Below are positions 18,069 through 24,890 of a stretch of DNA of 64,000 bases, one piece after another. This DNA comes from an uncultured Prevotellaceae bacterium (GTDB lineage: Bacteria > Bacteroidota > Bacteroidia > Bacteroidales > Bacteroidaceae). Position numbers and translations under genes: made by a program. Positions within the stretch are counted from its first letter, which is position 1. Each line of letters begins with the position of its first letter. The DNA lies in assembly GCA_947166345.1 (NCBI GenBank), contig CAMVDU010000002.1, positions 52,555 to 116,554 on the forward strand, given 5' to 3'. Under the pieces are notes generated by a model. It made no database searches and was not told the DNA's origin. It saw only the letters and a list, made by a program, of their open reading frames with translations.

Positions 18069-18108
18069 AGCCACCGTTCCCGATGCGTAGCGTCGGGGAC
18101 GGATGGCT
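18069..18108 (+). terminator. Long hairpin after the GH10-like gene
   Basis: AGCCACCGTTCCCGATGC / GCGTCGGGGACGGATGGCT form an imperfect stem of about 18 bp with a tiny loop. It starts 10 bp past the stop codon. There is no immediate U-tract, so it may be an attenuator, an mRNA-stabilising end or a dispersed palindrome rather than a true terminator. Confidence 0.5.
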
Positions 18109-18179
18109 CTCTCAAACAGACAAAACCATTTTTATTTTTTTTATTTTATCTCTTTATTATTAACTAATTTAATTCAATT

Positions 18180-20477
18180 ATGAAGAAACTATTTACTCTT
18201 CTTGCTTTCATGACATGTTTCTTGGGAGCAAAGGCGGCTAACTGGGTGGAAGTCTATTCAATAGACTATTCCAATTATCAGGTTTTCCCATTCTACGTAA
18301 TGGGCTATATACCTGGGTTTGACAATGGCTGCATGACCGACTTCGGTGCAAACTACAGGTTTGTGAAAGTGTCTGAAGCTGAAGAAACCAGCGATGTCAC
18401 CGTAGTGGACAGGGACGGTACTGAGTACTACAGATTTACAGAAGGTGGCGGTTGGCACCAGTATTTCATTGCTGATGGTATCTCCACTCAGCTGGATGGC
18501 CATTACAAAGTTGTTGCCTTAGTGAAGGCTTCTGAGGCTGTTAACATCAGCGTCAACATGGGTTGGGGTTGGGGTCAAGGCGAGACGGCCGGCGGTACCG
18601 CTTCTATCCCTGCTGGTGACGATTTCACTGAGGTAGAATGGGAATACACCGGTATTGGCGGCACTTCTTGTAACCTCGTTGCCCAGCCTGGTGGTTTCAC
18701 AGGAACCATCGAGTGGAAGTCTCTGAAGGTTTATGAGGATCAGAAGGCTCAGAAGCCCGTTGTTTGGCAGCAGTGGATTACCAACGATGGTAAGTCTATC
18801 ATCCCCGATGTAGCTACTGAAAGTAAGTATGTAGGCGATGCTGAGTTCGGTGCTTGGCCTGATTGGGCTCTCGTGGAAACAGAGGGTATTAATGCTAACT
18901 GGAGAAGCGATGATGCAACTAAAATCTGCGCATGGGCTCTGACCATGGGTAAGAACTATGACGACCAGGCTAGTGGTATTACAAATGATAGTCCTCGTTC
19001 ACGTCCTTACCCTGCTAACATTGAGGTAGAAGAAGGAACAGAAAACCACGTATTTGCTGTTCATGTTGATAAGATTGATATCATTCCTGGCAAAGAAAAT
19101 GAAGAACCCGATGCAGCTTCTATTGCTTGGTCTAACCAGTTCTGGATTGAGGCTCCTACGGCTTTCAAGGCTGGAGAATCTGTAAGAATCAAGTTCAGCT
19201 ATAAGGCTGAGCATGCTTGCTCTGCTGGTACTCAGTTCCACACGAAGAATCCTTCTATTTATCTCCACTGGAACGCTGTAGGTGATGTTTCCTTCACCAC
19301 AGAGTGGCAGGAATTTGACAAGACTGTAACGATTCCCAGTGAAGCTAATGGCGCTTATTCACTGGCATTCAACCTCTGCTCTGACGAGACTAATGGCCGT
19401 ACGCCTAATATCTTCTATTTCGATAATCTCTCTATGGAGACCATGGTACTCGAGGAGGGTCTCTTCGTGGCATCTGCTAATACAACCACTGGTCTGGAGT
19501 ATGACTTCGACAACGCTGTTCCATTTGAGTGGGATGCAGAACTTGAAGCTTATGTCGCTACCGCTGGTACTGCAGGCGATCAGGACTCTTGGGTCAATGA
19601 GCTGATGATTTCAACTGTAGCTGGTAACGATGCAGCCTTCAAGGGTAATACTATTAGTCCTTCTGGTAGCTATATCGGCGAAGACGAGTGGGGTGAGTAC
19701 ACCGCTAAGAGCCTTTCTAAGATTAAGCTTCCCGCAGCTGGTGTATGGCAGATTGCTGTTGACACCGATTCTAAGCAGATCAACATCGTTCAGCTTGAGG
19801 GTGAGACCCCTAAGGATCCCGTTGACATCGTAACTAACACGACAGCTGTTAAAGTTGTTGGTCAGGAGCGTGACTGGCTCTCTGCTGACGGTAACGGCAA
19901 TCCTCGTGAAGCTGAGGTTGGTACCGGTGCTGCATGGGACAACCAGCTCTTCATCATCGCTAACCGCACACTCGCAGCTGGTGAGGTGACCGTTCTGAAG
20001 TTCAAGTATAAGGCTTCTAAGGAGGCTAAGGCCACTACACAGTGTCACGTTCTTCCTGGTCAGTATAAGCACTATGGTGCTATCGGCGATGTGAACTTCA
20101 CCACCGATTGGCAGGAATTCAACCAGACCTACACTGTGCCTGCAGACGCTGATGGCATGCAGAGTATCGCCTTCAATTTGGCTGAGATTAAGGAAGCTTG
20201 CGATTATGAGATTAAAGACGTTCAGTGGTATCTGGATTACACCGTGGAAGGCAAGACCATGGAGAACCTGATCGACGCTGAGGGTACTAAGAACTTCTAC
20301 GTGAAGGAAGGTGCTGGCACCGATCCTTATGAGTTCGGTACTGATCCTTCTGGCATCTCTACTGTTGTTGTTAATAACAACGCTAACAACGTGATCTACA
20401 ACATCGCAGGTCAGCGTGTTAACAAGGCCTTCAAGGGCATCGTTGTGAAGAACGGCAACAAGTATGTTGTGAAGTAA
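18180..20477 (+). CDS. Secreted multi-domain, carbohydrate-binding-like protein with C-terminal sorting-like tail
   Basis: A 765-residue exported protein (signal LLAFMTCFLGAKAA). It appears to be built of beta-sandwich modules: about 21-187; 195-420; a SusE/F-like segment 428-540; and 545-690. Modules two and four are an internal duplication: residues 367-386 (AVGDVSFTTEWQEFDKTVTI) match residues 634-653 (AIGDVNFTTDWQEFNQTYTV). The end, NNVIYNIAGQRVNKAFKGIVVKNGNKYVVK, is the recurrent C-terminal tail of secreted Prevotella proteins. No catalytic motif was recognised. The gene closes the polysaccharide locus and is followed by a good terminator, suggesting a surface glycan-binding role (inference). 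Confidence 0.7.
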   Translation: MKKLFTLLAFMTCFLGAKAANWVEVYSIDYSNYQVFPFYVMGYIPGFDNGCMTDFGANYRFVKVSEAEETSDVTVVDRDGTEYYRFTEGGGWHQYFIADGISTQLDGHYKVVALVKASEAVNISVNMGWGWGQGETAGGTASIPAGDDFTEVEWEYTGIGGTSCNLVAQPGGFTGTIEWKSLKVYEDQKAQKPVVWQQWITNDGKSIIPDVATESKYVGDAEFGAWPDWALVETEGINANWRSDDATKICAWALTMGKNYDDQASGITNDSPRSRPYPANIEVEEGTENHVFAVHVDKIDIIPGKENEEPDAASIAWSNQFWIEAPTAFKAGESVRIKFSYKAEHACSAGTQFHTKNPSIYLHWNAVGDVSFTTEWQEFDKTVTIPSEANGAYSLAFNLCSDETNGRTPNIFYFDNLSMETMVLEEGLFVASANTTTGLEYDFDNAVPFEWDAELEAYVATAGTAGDQDSWVNELMISTVAGNDAAFKGNTISPSGSYIGEDEWGEYTAKSLSKIKLPAAGVWQIAVDTDSKQINIVQLEGETPKDPVDIVTNTTAVKVVGQERDWLSADGNGNPREAEVGTGAAWDNQLFIIANRTLAAGEVTVLKFKYKASKEAKATTQCHVLPGQYKHYGAIGDVNFTTDWQEFNQTYTVPADADGMQSIAFNLAEIKEACDYEIKDVQWYLDYTVEGKTMENLIDAEGTKNFYVKEGAGTDPYEFGTDPSGISTVVVNNNANNVIYNIAGQRVNKAFKGIVVKNGNKYVVK

Positions 20478-20496
20478 TCCACAATCAATCTCTAAT

Positions 20497-20530
20497 AAAA
20501 AACCGATGGCGACTTCGTCATCGGTTTTTT
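20497..20530 (+). terminator. Rho-independent terminator of the polysaccharide locus
   Basis: AAAACCGATG...CATCGGTTTTTT hairpin with a run of T, 20 bp past the stop codon of the multi-domain protein. Confidence 0.85.
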
Positions 20531-20873
20531 GTATTCTGAGAAAAATCATAAAATAGCAATATACCTACACTGATCTTCTGAAACGCCGATAAACACAGGT
20601 GTTTCAGCTATGTATGCTGCATACACTAACATACATCCTGCATACACTAAATGGCCCAAAATTTTGTGATTCCCTTACAATGAGGTTTTTACACACAAAG
20701 TGTCCGGATATGATACGAATATCCCGAACAAAGTGTACGGAGCCTTCCGGACGCTTTGTACAAGACGCTTGTACACTCTGTACGAGACTTCTGTACTGAG
20801 TGTACGGGATACAAACACAGCGTGTCCGTGACGCTCGAACACTTTAGAGAGGATGTGTCTGTTTTTTTTATTC
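20531..20873. other. Non-coding, low-complexity region
   Basis: No credible gene. The first part has repeated CATACACTAA/CATACAT words. The part from about 20695 to 20850 is rich in TGTAC and TGTCCGG words (TGTAC at 20734, 20757, 20770, 20779, 20792 and 20800) without a fixed period. Short ORFs here on both strands look like shadows of the repeats. Confidence 0.6.
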
Positions 20874-20900
20874 GTACCCTTGAGCTTCGCTCGAAGGTAC
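20874..20900. repeat. Promoter-bearing palindrome, copy 1
   Basis: GTACCCTTGAGC-TTC-GCTCGAAGGTAC, 27 bp, nearly perfect inverted repeat. The left arm contains a -7-like TACCCTTG. Related copies at 20961, 21049 and 27242. Confidence 0.8.
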
Positions 20901-20968
20901 TCTCGTTCGACAATAAAAACAAAAAATGCATTTTTGTTTTGTATTGTTTTCACTTATTCGTACCCTTG
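20892..20968 (+). repeat. Duplicated promoter module, copy A
   Basis: The 77-bp unit CGAAGGTACTCTCGTTCGAC...TTATTCGTACCCTTG is repeated at 21066-21144 with few changes. It carries TTTG-N19-TACCCTTG, a weakened version of the promoter in copy B. Confidence 0.85.
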
Positions 20969-20985
20969 ACCTGCGGTCGAAGGTA
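20961..20985. repeat. Promoter-bearing palindrome, copy 2
   Basis: TACCCTTGACC-TGC-GGTCGAAGGTA. The inner stem bases (GACC/GGTC) differ from copy 1 (GAGC/GCTC) but remain paired. Confidence 0.8.
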
Positions 20986-21050
20986 GGCTGCACCTCGGAA
21001 AAACAAAAGAATTTTTCGATTTCTTTTGGTTTTTCGCTCGGTTTGCACTA
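20983..21050. repeat. Structured GTAGGCWGCACCTCGG...CTCGGTTTGCACTAC element, copy 1
   Basis: GTAGGCTGCACCTCGG, then an A-rich/T-rich inner hairpin (AAAAACAAAAGAA...TTCTTTTGGTTTTT), then CTCGGTTTGCACTAC. The same ends with an unrelated inner hairpin occur at 58502-58552 in front of tRNA-Pro. Confidence 0.75.
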
Positions 21051-21073
21051 CCTTTGGCCTATGGCCGAAGGTA
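21049..21073. repeat. Promoter-bearing palindrome, copy 3
   Basis: TACCTTTGGCC-TAT-GGCCGAAGGTA. The left arm is a perfect -7 element. The inner stem (GGCC/GGCC) again differs from other copies while staying paired. Confidence 0.8.
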
Positions 21074-21144
21074 CTCTCGTTCGACAATAAAAACAAAAAA
21101 AATGCCTTTTTGTTTTGTATTGTTCTCACTTATTCGTACCTTTG
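21066..21144 (+). repeat. Duplicated promoter module, copy B (prfB promoter)
   Basis: Second copy of the unit at 20892-20968. It holds TTTG (21114-21117), a 19-bp spacer and TACCTTTG (21137-21144), an exact Bacteroidota -33/-7 promoter. The prfB ATG begins four bases later. Confidence 0.85.
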
Positions 21145-21148
21145 CACT

Positions 21149-22267
21149 ATGATTACACAAGAGCAATTGAAAGACGTGCTCGACAGAGCCGACAAACTGA
21201 AGCACTATCTGCGCATCGACGAGAAACAGGTGGAGTACGAGGAAGAGGACCTGCGCACGCAGGCCCCCGACTTCTGGGACGACCCCAAGCGCGCTGAGGA
21301 GCAGATGAAGAAGGTGAAGGACATCAAGCGCTGGCTGGACGGCTATCAGGATGTGCGTCTGAAGGCTGACGAGCTGCAGCTGGCCTTCGACTTCTATAAA
21401 GACGAGATGGTGACTGAGGAGGAGGTAGATAACGACTACCAGCAGGCCCTGGCTGCCATCGAGGCACTGGAGCTGATGAACATGCTGCGCCAGAAGGAAG
21501 ACCCGATGGACTGCGTGCTGAAGATCAACTCGGGCGCAGGCGGCACGGAGAGTCAGGACTGGGCATCGATGCTCATGCGCATGTATATGCGCTGGGCAGA
21601 GGCTCACGGCTACAAGGTGACTATCGCCAATATCCTTGACGGCGACGAAGCCGGCATCAAGAGCGTGACCATGCAGATAGAGGGTGGCTCGTATGCCTAC
21701 GGCTATCTGAAGAGCGAGAACGGTGTGCACCGTCTGGTGCGCGTGTCGCCCTTCAACGCTCAGGGCAAGCGTATGACCTCCTTTGCCTCGGTCTTCGTCA
21801 GTCCGCTGGTCGATGACACCATCGAGGTCTATGTCGATCCTGCCAAGCTCAGCTGGGACACGTTCCGTTCGAGTGGTGCTGGTGGTCAGAACGTCAACAA
21901 GGTAGAGTCGGGCGTGCGCCTGCGCTACTGGTACACCGACCCCGACACTGGCGAGGAAGAGGAGATTCTGATTGAGAACACGGAGACGCGCGACCAGCCG
22001 AAGAACAAGGAGCGTGCCTTGAAGCTGCTGAAAAGCCAGCTCTACGACCGTGCCATGAAGAAGCGTCTGGAGGCACAGGCTAAGATTGAGGCAGGCAAGA
22101 AGAAGATTGAGTGGGGTTCGCAGATACGCTCCTACGTCTTCGACGACAAGCGTGTGAAGGACCACCGTACCAACTTCGAGACCCGCGACGTGGAAAGCGT
22201 CATGAACGGCAAGCTCGACGGCTTCATCAAAGCCTATTTGATGGAATTCCCTGTGAGTGAAGACTAA
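21149..22267 (+). CDS. prfB: Peptide chain release factor 2
   Basis: Releases finished polypeptides at UGA and UAA codons. The 372-residue protein shows the RF2 anticodon-like SPF motif (VRVSPFNAQGKRMTSFASV) and the catalytic GGQ (SSGAGGQNVNKVESG). The N-terminus MITQEQLKDVLDRADKLKHYL runs straight through with no internal UGA, so the +1 frameshift that autoregulates many prfB genes is absent. The track starts at 21026 inside the promoter repeat; ATG 21149 matches the family and lies just 4 nt after a consensus -7 box, implying a near-leaderless mRNA. Confidence 0.96.
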   Translation: MITQEQLKDVLDRADKLKHYLRIDEKQVEYEEEDLRTQAPDFWDDPKRAEEQMKKVKDIKRWLDGYQDVRLKADELQLAFDFYKDEMVTEEEVDNDYQQALAAIEALELMNMLRQKEDPMDCVLKINSGAGGTESQDWASMLMRMYMRWAEAHGYKVTIANILDGDEAGIKSVTMQIEGGSYAYGYLKSENGVHRLVRVSPFNAQGKRMTSFASVFVSPLVDDTIEVYVDPAKLSWDTFRSSGAGGQNVNKVESGVRLRYWYTDPDTGEEEEILIENTETRDQPKNKERALKLLKSQLYDRAMKKRLEAQAKIEAGKKKIEWGSQIRSYVFDDKRVKDHRTNFETRDVESVMNGKLDGFIKAYLMEFPVSED

Positions 22268-22286
22268 CTTAAAAAATATTACTATT

Positions 22287-22436
22287 ATGAAGCAGAAAGA
22301 AAAGCATTTGAATGCCAAACAGAAGGCATACGAGAAGAAAGAAGAGCAGAAAGGACGTCGTGTGGTTAACATGATCTTTGGCGGACTCGTCGCCCTGGCT
22401 ATCATCTATGCAGTGTGGGTTCTTGCTCTGATGTAA
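22287..22436 (+). CDS. Small single-pass membrane protein (49 aa)
   Basis: Too short for the ORF track. It encodes a very basic N-terminus (MKQKEKHLNAKQKAYEKKEEQKGRR) and one hydrophobic helix (MIFGGLVALAIIYAVWVLALM) at the C-terminus. It lies 19 bp after prfB and one base before the CYTH gene, and its stop is followed at once by that ATG, so it is very likely translated as part of the operon. The architecture, a charged cytoplasmic tail plus one membrane helix, suggests a small inner-membrane protein. No family recognised. Confidence 0.7.
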   Translation: MKQKEKHLNAKQKAYEKKEEQKGRRVVNMIFGGLVALAIIYAVWVLALM

Positions 22437-22437
22437 G

Positions 22438-22923
22438 ATGAGCGGCATGGAGATTGAGAGGAAGTTCCTGGTGAAGGGCTCCGACTTCAAGCAGCAGGCA
22501 CGCAGTATCAGCCACATACAGCAAGGCTACCTCTGTAGCGGCAAGGGAAAGACCATCAGGGTTCGCAGCCGCGACGACAAAGCCTACCTCACCATCAAGG
22601 GCCCCTCTCTGGACGGTGGCCTGAGCCGCTACGAGTTCGAGAAGGAGATAACGCTGGACGAGGCCAAGCATCTGTTTCAGCTCTGTGAGCCAGGCATCAT
22701 CGACAAACGGCGCTACCTCGTGGATTACGAGGGGCACACCTTCGAGGTTGACGAGTTCTATGGCGACAACGAAGGGCTGGTGATGGCTGAGATAGAGCTG
22801 AATGCACCTGATGAATCTTTCAAAAAGCCCGATTTCATCAGTATTGAGGTGACAGGCGACCGTCGCTACTACAACGCCCACTTACGGCAAAACCCCTACA
22901 AACTATGGAAGGACGAGCAATGA
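22438..22923 (+). CDS. CYTH domain (triphosphate tunnel) protein
   Basis: A 161-residue protein with the defining ExExK motif at the N-terminus (MEIERKFLVK) and alternating charged strands (KTIRVRSRDDKAYLTIKGP, YEFEKEI, RYLVDYEGHTFEVDEFYGDNEGLVMAEIEL) typical of small bacterial CYTH proteins. Such proteins hydrolyse inorganic triphosphate or other organic triphosphates in a metal-dependent tunnel; the substrate here is unknown. It is the last gene of the prfB unit. Two in-frame Mets (22438, 22447) are possible starts; the first is adjacent to the upstream stop. Confidence 0.9.
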   Translation: MSGMEIERKFLVKGSDFKQQARSISHIQQGYLCSGKGKTIRVRSRDDKAYLTIKGPSLDGGLSRYEFEKEITLDEAKHLFQLCEPGIIDKRRYLVDYEGHTFEVDEFYGDNEGLVMAEIELNAPDESFKKPDFISIEVTGDRRYYNAHLRQNPYKLWKDEQ

Positions 22924-22968
22924 GCCCGTCCTTCTTCGTTTGAATCAGGGACTGAAAATCTATATATG

Positions 22969-22999
22969 AAAAAAGGAGTTGCGCAATTTGCGTAACTCC
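22969..22999 (-). terminator. Terminator of tRNA-Met
   Basis: GGAGTTGCGCAA / TTGCGTAACTCC hairpin followed on the minus strand by TTTTTT, 15 bp beyond the tRNA 3' end. It may also stop the converging CYTH transcript. Confidence 0.85.
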
Positions 23000-23013
23000 T
23001 TGTGTTTCTATTG

Positions 23014-23087
23014 TGGACCAGCCAGGGCTTGAACCTGGGACCTCCAGATTATGAGTCTGTTGCTCTAACCAACTGAGCTACAAGTCC
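23014..23087 (-). tRNA. tRNA-Met (anticodon CAT)
   Basis: A 74-nt cloverleaf on the minus strand: acceptor GGACTTG/CTGGTCC (one mismatch), D-arm GCTCAGTTGGTTAGAGC, anticodon loop CTCATAA, and T-arm CCAGG-TTCAAGC-CCTGG. The CAT anticodon fits elongator Met; a lysidine-modified Ile tRNA cannot be excluded by eye. CCA is not encoded. A -7 box (23101-23108) lies 13 bp upstream. Confidence 0.92.
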
Positions 23088-23100
23088 TATTTTGCGGCTG

Positions 23101-23108
23101 CAAAGGTA
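23101..23108 (-). promoter_or_regulatory. -7 element for tRNA-Met
   Basis: TACCTTTG on the minus strand, 13 bp before the mature tRNA 5' end. Confidence 0.6.
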
Positions 23109-23145
23109 CAAAAAACATTAAACATTAAACATTAAACATTAAAAA
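23109..23145. repeat. Word repeat (AACATTAAACATTAAAC)
   Basis: Four or five tandem AACATTA units in the divergent tRNA-Met/ribF gap. Confidence 0.75.
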
Positions 23146-23171
23146 ATTAGTCGTTTTTAACATTTTCTTCG

Positions 23172-23179
23172 TAACTTTG
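23172..23179 (+). promoter_or_regulatory. -7 element for ribF
   Basis: TAACTTTG overlaps the GTG proposed as start in the ORF track, which argues for the downstream ATG at 23197. Confidence 0.55.
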
Positions 23180-23196
23180 TGGCAAAAATCTACGCA

Positions 23197-24096
23197 ATGG
23201 CAGGATATGTAGCTACAATAGGCATGTTCGACGGGGTGCATCTGGGTCACCAGTTTGTGCTGCATCACGTTGTGGAGACAGCCCGTGAGCAAGGCCTGCT
23301 GTCGATGGCTGTCACCTTCGACCGTCACCCGCGTCAGGTGCTGCAACCAGCGTGGCATCCCCAGTTGTTGCTGACTGCCGACGAGAAGCTAAAACAGCTG
23401 CAGGCCACAGGCGTGGATCGTGTCGAGGTGCTTTGCTTCGATGCTGCGATGGCAAGGCTGTCGGCCCAGACGTTCATGCAACAGGTGCTGAAGGAGCAGT
23501 TGGGTGTCAGCGTCCTGCTGATGGGCTATGACAACCGCTTTGGCTCTCGTCGTGAGGATTCCTTCGACGACTATGTGGCCTATGGCAGACAGGTGGGTAT
23601 TGAGGTGGTCAGGGCATCGCAGTGGACTGCCGACGGACAGGTGCCCTGTTCATCACTCATCCGACAGAAGGTGACAGATGGTGAGGTGCATGAGGCTGCC
23701 CTCCTGATGGGACATCCCTATACCCTGAGCGGCACCATTGTCCATGGGCGTCGCATTGGCCATAGCATCGGCTTCCCAACAGCCAACCTGCAACCCTACA
23801 GTCCTGACAAGATTGTTCCGCGTAGTGGCGTCTATGCAGTAACGGCACAGGTCGATGACGATGACAAGGTGCTGAAGGGCATGATGAACATCGGCATGCG
23901 TCCCACCTTCGACGGCCATCATCAGACGCTGGAGACCCATCTCTTCGATGTTGATGCCGACCTCTACGACCACCAGCTGACGGTGACCTTCGTGGACCGT
24001 CTGCGCGACGAACAGCCTTTTCCTGATGCAGAAGCGCTGGTGCGACAGATGAACCAAGACAAACAACAAGCCATAGAAATACTGAAGACAATATGA
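23197..24096 (+). CDS. ribF: Bifunctional riboflavin kinase / FAD synthetase
   Basis: Makes FMN and FAD from riboflavin. The 299-residue protein has the nucleotidyltransferase N-terminal signature TIGMFDGVHLGHQ, a middle VLLMGYDNRFGSRR, and the C-terminal flavokinase motifs GRRIGHSIGFPTANL and PRSGVYAV...MNIGMRPTFDG. Length is typical (about 310). The track GTG start at 23179 overlaps the -7 promoter element, so ATG 23197 is preferred. The stop overlaps the start of the CAAX protease gene (ATGA). No FMN riboswitch was recognised in the short leader. Confidence 0.95.
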   Translation: MAGYVATIGMFDGVHLGHQFVLHHVVETAREQGLLSMAVTFDRHPRQVLQPAWHPQLLLTADEKLKQLQATGVDRVEVLCFDAAMARLSAQTFMQQVLKEQLGVSVLLMGYDNRFGSRREDSFDDYVAYGRQVGIEVVRASQWTADGQVPCSSLIRQKVTDGEVHEAALLMGHPYTLSGTIVHGRRIGHSIGFPTANLQPYSPDKIVPRSGVYAVTAQVDDDDKVLKGMMNIGMRPTFDGHHQTLETHLFDVDADLYDHQLTVTFVDRLRDEQPFPDAEALVRQMNQDKQQAIEILKTI

Positions 24097-24878
24097 AGAA
24101 TGCCCTTTCCTACTTCCTTGTGTTCCTGGGTGTGCAGGCCGTCATCGTGGCTGCCGCAGGACAACTCAACGGACTTCTCGATACGATGCTGATCCACGTC
24201 CTTGCCGTAGGCGTCTCGGCGTTGGTCACCATCACCCTGTTCTGTCTGCTGCGCTGGGCCACGCCCACCAAGGATTATATTCTCACCCGTCCGTGGGGCA
24301 CGCTCCTCTGGAGTGCCATTGCTGCCGTAGGGTGTATCATCCCCTCTGTCTTTCTGCAGGAGTTCATCAGCTGGCCCCAGTCGTGGCTGGAGCTGTTCAA
24401 TACCAAGGAGACTGAGGAACTGCTTTCTGGTATGATGGCTACTACTGGCGGCTTCTTTGTCATTGCCATCCTGCAACCGCTGGCCGAGGAACTCGTGTTC
24501 CGTGGGGCAATCCTGCGCTCCCTGCTAAAATGGCAGCCTGAGCGTCGCTGGCTCATGATTGCCCTCTCGGCCCTGCTCTTCGCCCTGGCCCACATGAACC
24601 CCATGCAGTTCATCCATCCTCTGCTCATCGGACTGCTGTTAGGATGGATGTACGAGCGCACGCATAGCATCATCCCTGGCGTGCTGTTCCATTGGGTGAA
24701 CAACAGCGTTGCTGTCGTTGCCACTATCCTTTATGCTGACAAACCCGACTTCTCCCTCACCGACCTGTGGGGACCCCAGCGTGTCTATCTCGCCGTGGGC
24801 TTCTCCCTTCTCATCCTGGTGCCAGCCATCTATCAGCTGCACCTGCTGATGAAGCGCCCATCCTCACAAAGGGTCTGA
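24093..24878 (+). CDS. CPBP (CAAX-type) intramembrane metalloprotease
   Basis: A 261-residue polytopic inner-membrane protein with the Abi/CPBP motifs: EELVFRGAILRSLL (EExxxR), FALAHMNP (the FxxxH-type motif) and HWVNNSVAV near the C-terminus. These residues would bind the catalytic zinc. Substrates of bacterial members are mostly unknown. The start codon overlaps the ribF stop by four bases, so translation is coupled. It converges with the cytochrome c synthase gene, with only 12 bp between them. Confidence 0.9.
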   Translation: MKNALSYFLVFLGVQAVIVAAAGQLNGLLDTMLIHVLAVGVSALVTITLFCLLRWATPTKDYILTRPWGTLLWSAIAAVGCIIPSVFLQEFISWPQSWLELFNTKETEELLSGMMATTGGFFVIAILQPLAEELVFRGAILRSLLKWQPERRWLMIALSALLFALAHMNPMQFIHPLLIGLLLGWMYERTHSIIPGVLFHWVNNSVAVVATILYADKPDFSLTDLWGPQRVYLAVGFSLLILVPAIYQLHLLMKRPSSQRV

Positions 24879-24890
24879 CCCTTTGTGCGA

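Noticed and set aside
20599-20986. Small ORFs between the polysaccharide locus and prfB
   Set aside because: They occur on both strands in repetitive TGTAC/TGTCCGG sequence, lack leaders and have low-complexity Cys/Thr/Leu translations.
21026-21148. N-terminal extension of prfB in the ORF track
   Set aside because: It is the translation of the promoter repeat. A consensus -33/-7 promoter ends four bases before ATG 21149.
21059-22405. Minus-strand 448-residue ORF opposite prfB
   Set aside because: Shadow of prfB and of the promoter repeat; no conserved motifs.
23109-23196. FMN riboswitch before ribF
   Set aside because: The leader after the -7 element is only about 17 nt and lacks the conserved RFN core.
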